Assembly (NCBI RefSeq): GCF_001653235.2
Contig: NC_035792.1
Coordinates: forward strand, 5,295,153-5,359,152
Length of the DNA stretch: 64,000 nucleotides
Direction of reading: 5' to 3'
Source: Pochonia chlamydosporia 170
Lineage: Eukaryota > Ascomycota > Sordariomycetes > Hypocreales > Clavicipitaceae
Shown here: in pieces, positions 22,797-29,882 of the stretch
Numbering within the stretch: position 1 is the stretch's first letter
Layout of the letters: the number at the start of each line of letters is the position of its first letter
Position numbers and translations under genes: made by a program
The notes under the pieces: generated by a model
What the model saw: the letters and a program-made list of their open reading frames with translations, nothing else
Told to the model about the DNA's origin: nothing
Database searches by the model: none

Positions 22797-23924
22797 CTAT
22801 TCTTTTCCCGCCCCTTCATCTTCACTCGTCTCGGACGTGGGTTCCGAACTGTCTGACGCCTTGGGCTTGCTCGCCCGACCGACTTTAGCCTTGCCTTTCT
22901 TCTGATTTCCTGGAAACACCACTTGGGCTGGGCAACTCGCAACAAAATGGCCTGTCCGCCCGCAACGATAGCACCGTCGTTCGTTCCGCGGCAATTCTGG
23001 CTTCTCGGCAGTCTTGTTTACCCCCGCCATCTTTATGTCACCGTCCTGGTCCTGTGATGAATGTTGGCCATGCTGATAACCTCCTGAGCGAGCCTTCTCT
23101 TCTTTTGGCACGGAACCTCCACGGGCTTCTAGCTTCTCCAGTTTCCCAGCAATTTCCTGAACTCGGCTTAGCCATTCCTGATATAACGTGGGTAGGTGCG
23201 CAGTAACCAAGCATCGTTGCAGTTGCGAGCTTAAGGCGTTCTCAAGGAACACAATCTTTGCGCTGTCTGGCCAGTCGCCTCCCCCTGCTTCCGCCAAGGC
23301 TTGTTCAAACCGGGGAAGGAATGTGGCCAGCGACTGATCTTCGCGCTGACGTAGAGTCCTCAGTGAGGTCGCTGCTCGTGACTGGATATTACTGTCCTTA
23401 TACGTGCGGTCAAGGTATCGCATTAACTCGTGGGGGTCAAAATTGCCGCCTGGCCCACCTGCCGCGTAAAACGTGGCCACGACCTGTTGTGGTTTTTCTT
23501 CTAGGCACGAATTAATAAGATACCACAAGTCTCGGTTCCCGTTATAATAGTGTGCATCGAGTTCTAGCTTGTCTCTCATCTGCCTTGCCCAGGCCGCATA
23601 ACCTTTCCGGGAGCCATTGTACTTTGGCGGGTTTGGCAATGGTTTCCTCTTGTTAGGGCTCCCATTTGACTGTTGCGGAAGCTGCGCAGCATCGATGCCG
23701 AACAAGCTCTCGCTTGGCGTTCGCGTTGGAAGCGGTGGTTGAAGTCCTTCCTGAGGTTGCGGCGCCGTCGTGCTGTTGGCGAGATGCTGCGTTAACGCCG
23801 CCAACTGGGCTTGCAAGGGCCCCAAGCTTGCATTGATCGCTTCATGAATACGATGGTCGATCCACTGGTGCTGGGACGTAGGACTATCACCGGACTGTGT
23901 TTGCTGCTCCATCATAGCGGTCAT
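22797..23924 (-). CDS. gag: Gypsy-1 Gag
   Basis: A 375-residue Gag, the particle structural protein of an LTR retrotransposon. A Gln-rich N-terminus is followed by a Retrotrans_gag-type core (KYNGSRKGYAAWARQMRDKL ... LRQREDQSLATFLPRFEQAL) and a CCHC zinc knuckle with Cys318, Cys321, His326 and Cys331 that would bind RNA. It is identical in sequence to Gag of Gypsy-2. The stop lies 11 nt upstream of the pol ATG. Gag is intact even though the pol of this copy is broken. Confidence 0.9.
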   Translation of the reverse strand: MTAMMEQQTQSGDSPTSQHQWIDHRIHEAINASLGPLQAQLAALTQHLANSTTAPQPQEGLQPPLPTRTPSESLFGIDAAQLPQQSNGSPNKRKPLPNPPKYNGSRKGYAAWARQMRDKLELDAHYYNGNRDLWYLINSCLEEKPQQVVATFYAAGGPGGNFDPHELMRYLDRTYKDSNIQSRAATSLRTLRQREDQSLATFLPRFEQALAEAGGGDWPDSAKIVFLENALSSQLQRCLVTAHLPTLYQEWLSRVQEIAGKLEKLEARGGSVPKEEKARSGGYQHGQHSSQDQDGDIKMAGVNKTAEKPELPRNERRCYRCGRTGHFVASCPAQVVFPGNQKKGKAKVGRASKPKASDSSEPTSETSEDEGAGKE

Positions 23925-23965
23925 GCGACAGGTTCCGCGATAGTAGATTGATTGAGCTTTAGATA

Positions 23966-24199
23966 TGTAAGGGGCTGCGCCGCTGTTTGTTCAACATAAG
24001 GGTGCCGTATGATTGTCTATCTAAAGCTAAGGAAGAAAGGAGAAGAGCAAGCTCGAGGCGAGCCTCGAGCCTGCGTATCTAAGTTGCTGAGTGGCAACTT
24101 AGGCGAAATTAATCCAATTACACAACCGACCGTCTGCACGGCGCCGAAGCTCCGGGCCCGGCAGAGCCGGGTCCACAGCATCGGGCATAGCCCGTGACA
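23966..24199 (-). repeat. Shared middle LTR of the Gypsy tandem
   Basis: 234 bp. It serves as the 5' LTR of Gypsy-1 and the 3' LTR of Gypsy-2. It differs slightly from the left LTR (for example GCCTGCGTATCTAAGTTGCTGAGTGG versus GCTTGCGCAGTTAAG), which shows that the LTRs did not come from one simple insertion. Confidence 0.9.
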
Positions 24200-27100
24200 T
24201 TATCCCCTTCCTCCCTTCCGTCCCCGACCGTGGCGCCGGGGTCCAGTAGTCGTCTGATACTTCTCCAATGGCCCGTCATACTTCATGACTGGGCCGTAAA
24301 CCGATTCAAACTCTTCCATCGCTTCTGTCTCCCGTAGAGCCTCCGCTGGCTCCCATGTTGCATCTGCATATCCACGCCAGCGTACAAATACTTCTCTAAA
24401 TTTCCCGCGTCCACGGTTCTTCCAACGAGCGCAGAGGATCTCTTCCACTTCCCATTCTTGCACGCCGTTCTCCTCCTGTATCGGCGGCGGTTGTGAGTCG
24501 TCAACTCGCTGCCCGGGTGCCGGGTCTTGTCTAGCTCGGCGAAGCAGATCGACGTGAAATCGTGGGTGTATAGAACCTGGCACGTCTAACTCCACGACGT
24601 GTGAACTGATGACTTTTGTGACTGTGTACTTGTGGTGCAGCCAATCTAGCTTCTTGCATGGTCGTGGTGACCTGTAGTTCGCCATCGATAGCCAAACCTT
24701 ATCTCCAACTTCAAATCGTTCGGCTGGCTGCCTCTTTGCATTTGTTGCCTCTTCTTGTTGCTGCTGGGAGGCGGCAATCATAGCCTGCATATACTCCGAG
24801 ACTTCCTGCAGACGGCTAAGAAGGGCGTCTGCCTTGCCTTCCTCCTTGCTCTGGGGCGGATCTGCTGGATCCTCGACAGCCACTGGTTCTACATGGTATC
24901 CGTGTTCGACAAAGAACGGGCTGATCTTCGTCGCTGCGGATTCACGGTTGTTAAGGGCCAGCTGTGCCACTGGGAGGAAGTCCCCCCAGTCCTTCTGCAT
25001 GTATGATACGTACGCCCGCAGGTATGCCTGTATCTCTTGGTTTGCTCTTTCCGGGCCCCCGTCCGTCTGTGGGTGGTATGCTGTACTTAACCGCTGCGTC
25101 ACCCCGGCTAGCTTGCAGAACCTCTTCCAGAATCGACTCAGCCAGTTGCTCCCGCGGTCGCTTACGATAGACCGTGGCATTCCATGAAACCTATAGTGGC
25201 ATTGTAGGAAACGTTTTGCACACGCTTCTGCCTCCATCGTGTCCATCACTTCCAGCGTTACAGCCTTCGTAAGCCGATCCACAATTACCCAGATATATGT
25301 TGCATTGCTAGGCCCTGTAGCTGGAAGATCGGTAATAAAGTCCATTGCTAAATGACTGCGTGGTCTGTCTGGGATAGGCAGTGGTTTCAGGAACCCTCTC
25401 TTCGACTGGCGCCAAATATGGCCACGTCCGCATACGTCGCAATTTGCAACAAATCGTCGAACCAACTGCGACTGTCCCGGCCAGTAGAAACTGCGAGCCA
25501 CAATCGCCAAGGTCCCCTCTCTTCCTGGGTGGCCGGCGGCAGTTGAGTCGTGTGAGTCTTGCACGATGCGCGTCCGAAGGGTGTCCTTTTCCGCCTCGCC
25601 TTGATTCCCCTTCTCTCCAGAGCCTCCAGGTACCCAGATTCGGTCTCTGAAGGTCAGTCGCTTACCAGCGTCGATGCCGCATTCTGATATCTGTACCTTC
25701 AACCCTAGCGCGGGCGGAAAGGCCCGCTCTCGTTGCCGTACCGCCTCGTACGCTGCCCGATATATCTGGTCGTCCTTAATTATTTCGTCCCAGAGCGCCT
25801 GTAAATCGCTGGCCTCAAACACCTTCATATCTGGCGGGGTTGGTGTTTCTAGTCCGATTCTGCTGATTCGTAGTCTTGTTGATTCCGGAATAGAATTATC
25901 TGGGATCAATTGGATCACCCGCCCTCGTTCACGATCGTCATTTATATCCTGCGGGGCATCTTGTTCGCGGCGGGACAGCGCGTCCGGCACGGCAGCCTCA
26001 CACCCGGGACGGTAGTCCAGCTTGAAGTCGAATTGTGAAAGCTCGGCAGCCCATCGGCTCTGGCGTTCCGTCAACTTTCTCCGCGTCATAAAGTATTCAA
26101 GGTTGCGGTGGTCTGTTAAGACCGTGAATGTTCCACAGCTCCTTAACTCTGCACTCCATGTGTCCAGGCACCTCATGATGGCCAACATCTCCTTGTCGTG
26201 GATCGGGTAGTTGTACTCTGCGGGCGACAGCCGCCGCGAGTAAAATGCACAAGCGTGTCGACGCCCATCCTTTCCTTCCTGGGATAATACGCCTCCAAGC
26301 GCATAGCCCGAGCAATCTGCTTCCACGAAGGTTTGCAGGGATGGATCCCACTGCCTTAGAATTGGGGCGTCGCAGAATCTTCGCTTCAGTTCTCGAAACG
26401 CCTCATCCTCTGCTTTACCCCAGCGGAAGATGACTCCTTTCTTCAATAGTGCATCTAGTGCCTTGGTAATCTGTGCATAGTCGGGAATGAAAATCCGATA
26501 GTAATTCGCAAACCCAAGGAAGCTTCTGACACCTTTTACGGTTGTTGGCACCAGCCACTCACGGATGGCCTGTTGCTTCTCAGGGTCGCAAGCAACCCCC
26601 TTGCCTGCTCGTACAATAAAGCCCAAATATTTGACTTCCTTTACGGAGAACTCGCACTTGGCCGGGTCCAGGTGCAGACCAGCATCTGCTAACGATCGGA
26701 GGACTCGACGCACTTTCATCTCGTGTTCACCCAATGTTCCGCTCGAGTAGATCAACACATCATCCAGGTACGCCGTGACGAAGTCGTCAAGGTACTTATT
26801 CAGCACGCTATTCATGTACCGCTGGAACGATGCCGGAGCGCCACTCAGGCCAAAGGGGCATACGAGCCACTCATACAGCCCGAATCTGGTCCGGAACGCC
26901 GTCTTCTCCTCGTGGCCCGGGGCCATGCGAATCTTGTGGAAGGCGGCCACGACATCTAGTTTCGTAAACCACTTGGCCCTTGTCAGATTGTTTAAAGTCT
27001 CCGCAATCAGAGGCAACGGGTAACGATCACGCTTCGTGATTGCGTTTAGTGCGCGGTAGTCGCAACAGAATCGTAAGCCGCCGTTTGGTTTCTTCACAAA

Positions 27101-27985
27101 CAACACTGGGGCAGCTGCTGCCGAGCTGCTTGCCCGGATAAACCCTCTATCCAGCAGATCCCGCAGTGTTTTCCGCAACACGAGGAGCTCCTCGCGGGAC
27201 ATACTATACAATGGTCCCCACGGCAGTGGTGGTTCGTTCCCGTCGCTATCACGTTGCAAATGTACTTCGTGGTCGACCCCTGGTCGGTGCGGAGGCAGCT
27301 TCATCGCTTCTTCCGGCGAGAATAGATCTTTGAATTCGTCCAGCACTTCCTTGGGAACTGTCTTACTCGGATCCACTGGCTGTTTTGGCCTCAATGCCTT
27401 CTCAATATCAGACAGGCTGATCGCTTGCACTGCGGCCGCGCCGTGCCCTCGGCGCTTCCTCCCTCGGCGGCACTCTGCCGCAAACACAGCCGCCGGCACA
27501 ACACGGGCGGCTCGGATCGCCTTTACCCCTTCGGGCTCTTCCTGTCCTAAGAGCCGTATGGTAATGCCGGCAACCCCGTGGTAGACTCGCTGTTCAGCCG
27601 CGTCGTATACCACCTTGTTCTTCTTCATCCACGGCCGGCCCAGGAACACATCTTGGCCTAACCGCGGAACGACATAAGCAAAGATGCGTTCGTCGTATCC
27701 TCCAGTCTCCATCATAAAGACTACAATCCCTGGCGACATCACGTCTTTAGTCGCCTCGGAAAACCCACCTAACCGCCTTGGATTCCTGTCGATAAATGGA
27801 ATCCGCAGTCTCTTAACTACAGCTTCGTCGATTACGGCGTAGCAGTCACATCCGGTATCAACAAGGGCGCGCACCTGAATACCTCTATTAACCCGTGCTT
27901 CGATCAGCACCGGGTCACTATTCATCTGAGGCCGAAACTCTGCCCAACTCTGGATGTCCGCCTTGGTTGGCCCCGAGGCCCGCAT
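24200..27985 (-). CDS. pol: Gypsy-2 Pol polyprotein (protease-RT-RNase H-integrase-chromodomain)
   Basis: A 1,261-residue polyprotein that copies the element RNA into DNA and integrates it. Domains in order are aspartic protease (DTG at 43-45), reverse transcriptase with the YLDD catalytic loop at 406-409, RNase H (Asp near 557 in EADCSG), integrase zinc finger (His812, His819, Cys849, Cys852), the DDE core (Asp882, Asp943, Glu979, 35 residues between the last two) and a C-terminal chromodomain at about 1178-1230 (EILCARW...VFVRWRGY...TWEPAEAL). The chromodomain marks it as a chromovirus and would target histone marks. The start follows the gag stop by 11 nt in another frame, so coupled reinitiation or frameshifting is likely. 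The stop codon touches the 3' LTR. Confidence 0.95.
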   Translation of the reverse strand: MRASGPTKADIQSWAEFRPQMNSDPVLIEARVNRGIQVRALVDTGCDCYAVIDEAVVKRLRIPFIDRNPRRLGGFSEATKDVMSPGIVVFMMETGGYDERIFAYVVPRLGQDVFLGRPWMKKNKVVYDAAEQRVYHGVAGITIRLLGQEEPEGVKAIRAARVVPAAVFAAECRRGRKRRGHGAAAVQAISLSDIEKALRPKQPVDPSKTVPKEVLDEFKDLFSPEEAMKLPPHRPGVDHEVHLQRDSDGNEPPLPWGPLYSMSREELLVLRKTLRDLLDRGFIRASSSAAAAPVLFVKKPNGGLRFCCDYRALNAITKRDRYPLPLIAETLNNLTRAKWFTKLDVVAAFHKIRMAPGHEEKTAFRTRFGLYEWLVCPFGLSGAPASFQRYMNSVLNKYLDDFVTAYLDDVLIYSSGTLGEHEMKVRRVLRSLADAGLHLDPAKCEFSVKEVKYLGFIVRAGKGVACDPEKQQAIREWLVPTTVKGVRSFLGFANYYRIFIPDYAQITKALDALLKKGVIFRWGKAEDEAFRELKRRFCDAPILRQWDPSLQTFVEADCSGYALGGVLSQEGKDGRRHACAFYSRRLSPAEYNYPIHDKEMLAIMRCLDTWSAELRSCGTFTVLTDHRNLEYFMTRRKLTERQSRWAAELSQFDFKLDYRPGCEAAVPDALSRREQDAPQDINDDRERGRVIQLIPDNSIPESTRLRISRIGLETPTPPDMKVFEASDLQALWDEIIKDDQIYRAAYEAVRQRERAFPPALGLKVQISECGIDAGKRLTFRDRIWVPGGSGEKGNQGEAEKDTLRTRIVQDSHDSTAAGHPGREGTLAIVARSFYWPGQSQLVRRFVANCDVCGRGHIWRQSKRGFLKPLPIPDRPRSHLAMDFITDLPATGPSNATYIWVIVDRLTKAVTLEVMDTMEAEACAKRFLQCHYRFHGMPRSIVSDRGSNWLSRFWKRFCKLAGVTQRLSTAYHPQTDGGPERANQEIQAYLRAYVSYMQKDWGDFLPVAQLALNNRESAATKISPFFVEHGYHVEPVAVEDPADPPQSKEEGKADALLSRLQEVSEYMQAMIAASQQQQEEATNAKRQPAERFEVGDKVWLSMANYRSPRPCKKLDWLHHKYTVTKVISSHVVELDVPGSIHPRFHVDLLRRARQDPAPGQRVDDSQPPPIQEENGVQEWEVEEILCARWKNRGRGKFREVFVRWRGYADATWEPAEALRETEAMEEFESVYGPVMKYDGPLEKYQTTTGPRRHGRGRKGGRG
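24203..24218 (-). promoter_or_regulatory. Polypurine tract of Gypsy-2
   Basis: In element orientation AAGGGAGGAAGGGGA overlaps the last pol codons and is followed by TAA and then the LTR (TGTCACGG). This is the expected primer site for plus-strand DNA synthesis. The same tract is at 18970-18985 in Gypsy-1. Confidence 0.75.
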
Positions 27986-27999
27986 TCGCCTCGAGGCTA
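27986..27999 (-). promoter_or_regulatory. gag-pol stop/start junction
   Basis: The gag TAG is separated from the pol ATG by 11 nt that contain the palindrome CCTCGAGG. Pol is in a different frame from gag. Close stop-start spacing suggests that pol is translated by coupled termination-reinitiation rather than independently. The same junction occurs at 22786-22799. Confidence 0.6.
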
Positions 28000-29124
28000 T
28001 TCTTTTCCCGCCCCTTCATCTTCACTCGTCTCGGACGTGGGTTCCGAACTGTCTGACGCCTTGGGCTTGCTCGCCCGACCGACTTTAGCCTTGCCTTTCT
28101 TCTGATTTCCTGGAAACACCACTTGGGCTGGGCAACTCGCAACAAAATGGCCTGTCCGCCCGCAACGATAGCACCGTCGTTCGTTCCGCGGCAATTCTGG
28201 CTTCTCGGCAGTCTTGTTTACCCCCGCCATCTTTATGTCACCGTCCTGGTCCTGTGATGAATGTTGGCCATGCTGATAACCTCCTGAGCGAGCCTTCTCT
28301 TCTTTTGGCACGGAACCTCCACGGGCTTCTAGCTTCTCCAGTTTCCCAGCAATTTCCTGAACTCGGCTTAGCCATTCCTGATATAACGTGGGTAGGTGCG
28401 CAGTAACCAAGCATCGTTGCAGTTGCGAGCTTAAGGCGTTCTCAAGGAACACAATCTTTGCGCTGTCTGGCCAGTCGCCTCCCCCTGCTTCCGCCAAGGC
28501 TTGTTCAAACCGGGGAAGGAATGTGGCCAGCGACTGATCTTCGCGCTGACGTAGAGTCCTCAGTGAGGTCGCTGCTCGTGACTGGATATTACTGTCCTTA
28601 TACGTGCGGTCAAGGTATCGCATTAACTCGTGGGGGTCAAAATTGCCGCCTGGCCCACCTGCCGCGTAAAACGTGGCCACGACCTGTTGTGGTTTTTCTT
28701 CTAGGCACGAATTAATAAGATACCACAAGTCTCGGTTCCCGTTATAATAGTGTGCATCGAGTTCTAGCTTGTCTCTCATCTGCCTTGCCCAGGCCGCATA
28801 ACCTTTCCGGGAGCCATTGTACTTTGGCGGGTTTGGCAATGGTTTCCTCTTGTTAGGGCTCCCATTTGACTGTTGCGGAAGCTGCGCAGCATCGATGCCG
28901 AACAAGCTCTCGCTTGGCGTTCGCGTTGGAAGCGGTGGTTGAAGTCCTTCCTGAGGTTGCGGCGCCGTCGTGCTGTTGGCGAGATGCTGCGTTAACGCCG
29001 CCAACTGGGCTTGCAAGGGCCCCAAGCTTGCATTGATCGCTTCATGAATACGATGGTCGATCCACTGGTGCTGGGACGTAGGACTATCACCGGACTGTGT
29101 TTGCTGCTCCATCATAGCGGTCAT
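27997..29124 (-). CDS. gag: Gypsy-2 Gag
   Basis: A 375-residue Gag identical in sequence to that of Gypsy-1. It has the Retrotrans_gag-type core around residues 100-260 and one CCHC knuckle (Cys318, Cys321, His326, Cys331). It would assemble the cytoplasmic particle and package element RNA. The ATG at 29124 lies about 41 nt inside the internal region, just after the primer-binding site, so the leader is very short. Confidence 0.93.
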   Translation of the reverse strand: MTAMMEQQTQSGDSPTSQHQWIDHRIHEAINASLGPLQAQLAALTQHLANSTTAPQPQEGLQPPLPTRTPSESLFGIDAAQLPQQSNGSPNKRKPLPNPPKYNGSRKGYAAWARQMRDKLELDAHYYNGNRDLWYLINSCLEEKPQQVVATFYAAGGPGGNFDPHELMRYLDRTYKDSNIQSRAATSLRTLRQREDQSLATFLPRFEQALAEAGGGDWPDSAKIVFLENALSSQLQRCLVTAHLPTLYQEWLSRVQEIAGKLEKLEARGGSVPKEEKARSGGYQHGQHSSQDQDGDIKMAGVNKTAEKPELPRNERRCYRCGRTGHFVASCPAQVVFPGNQKKGKAKVGRASKPKASDSSEPTSETSEDEGAGKE

Positions 29125-29154
29125 GCGACAGGTTCCGCGATAGTAGATTGATTG

Positions 29155-29165
29155 AGCTTTAGATA
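29155..29165 (-). promoter_or_regulatory. Self-complementary primer-binding site of Gypsy-2
   Basis: In element orientation TATCTAAAGCT directly follows the 5' LTR. Its exact reverse complement AGCTTTAGATA lies in the same LTR at 29218-29228. In Tf1/sushi-type elements the 5' end of the RNA folds onto such a site and primes reverse transcription itself. No tRNA match is needed. The same 11 bases adjoin the LTR of Gypsy-1 at 23955-23965. Confidence 0.7.
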
Positions 29166-29307
29166 TGTAAGGGGCTGCGCCGCTGTTTGTTCAACATAAG
29201 GGTGCCGTATGATTGTCTATCTAAAGCTAGGGAGAAAGAAAGGAGAAGAGCAAGCTCGAGGCTCGCCTCGAGCTTGCGCAGTTAAGTTGCAGTGGCAACT
29301 TAGGTAC
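29166..29307 (-). repeat. Truncated 5' LTR of Gypsy-2
   Basis: Matches the other LTRs up to GTGGCAACTTAGG, then stops and joins an inverted piece of a variant-B LTR. The 2-base centre of its CTCGAGG palindrome is TC here and GA in the other family-A LTRs. Confidence 0.85.
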
Positions 29308-29419
29308 GCAAGCTCGAGGCGAGCCTCGAGCTTTCTCTTCTCCTTCCTTTCTCTTTAGCTTTAGATAGACAATTGTACGGCATCCTTACGTTGAACAAAC
29401 TGCAGCTTGGCCCCTTACA
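29308..29419 (+). repeat. Inverted fragment of Gypsy LTR variant B
   Basis: The reverse complement matches 18541-18650: it ends GCAGCTTGGCCCCTTACA and carries ACAATTGTACGGCATCC. It is joined head-on to the truncated Gypsy-2 LTR. Confidence 0.8.
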
Positions 29420-29461
29420 GATATGCATTGTTAAGCTTATCAATAACTAATTATTAATAAC

Positions 29462-29695
29462 TGTCACGGGCTGTGCCCGATGCTGTGGACTCGGCTCTGC
29501 CGGGCCCGGAGCTACGGCGGCGTGCAGACTGTCGGTTGTGTAATTAGACTAATTTCGCCTAAGTTGTCACTCAGCAACTTAGATACGCAGGCTCGAGGCT
29601 CGCCTCGAGCTTGCTCTTCTCCTTTCTTCCTTAGCTTTAGATAGACAATCATACGGCACCCTTATGTTGAACAAACAGCGGCGCAGCCCCTTACA
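29462..29695 (+). repeat. Complete LTR in opposite orientation
   Basis: A 234-bp LTR on the plus strand from TGTCACGGGC to CCCCTTACA, with no internal region attached. It shares AATTAGACTAATT with variant B. Flanks ATAAC and GTTAA do not give a target duplication. Confidence 0.85.
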
Positions 29696-29699
29696 GTTA

Positions 29700-29835
29700 A
29701 ATACCCTCTAATAAAATTATAGCTATTTTTAGCTATAAATGCGATTTTTAGCAGGGATATCTAAAAGTGTATTTTGTATGGGATTTCTAGGCGGCCAGCT
29801 CACTATGCTGGCCAGCTCACTATGCACCCACGTTA
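29700..29835 (-). repeat. Dispersed repeat Y, copy 1
   Basis: On the minus strand it contains AATCCCATACAAAAT and is preceded by a duplicated CTATGCTGGCCAGCTCA-like unit. The same arrangement occurs at 63552-63755. Class unknown. Confidence 0.65.
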
Positions 29836-29882
29836 CCGGATCTGTAATAACAATCCACATGGAGGATGTCCGACGTAGGCAG

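Larger units (their letters stand above)
18736..24199 (-). mobile_element. Gypsy-1, chromodomain LTR retrotransposon (left copy of tandem)
   Basis: LTRs at 18736-18966 and 23966-24199 enclose gag (22797-23924) and a broken pol (18967-22785). The sequence matches Gypsy-2 almost base for base except in about 20450-20660. The right LTR is also the 3' LTR of Gypsy-2, giving an LTR-internal-LTR-internal-LTR array. Confidence 0.9.
23966..29307 (-). mobile_element. Gypsy-2, chromodomain LTR retrotransposon with intact coding capacity
   Basis: Internal region 24200-29165 with intact gag and pol, 3' LTR at 23966-24199 and a truncated 5' LTR at 29166-29307. A polypurine tract overlaps the end of pol and abuts the 3' LTR. 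The primer-binding site next to the 5' LTR matches the LTR itself. Because the 5' LTR is cut at 29307, the copy could not be transcribed normally from a full LTR as it stands. Confidence 0.9.
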
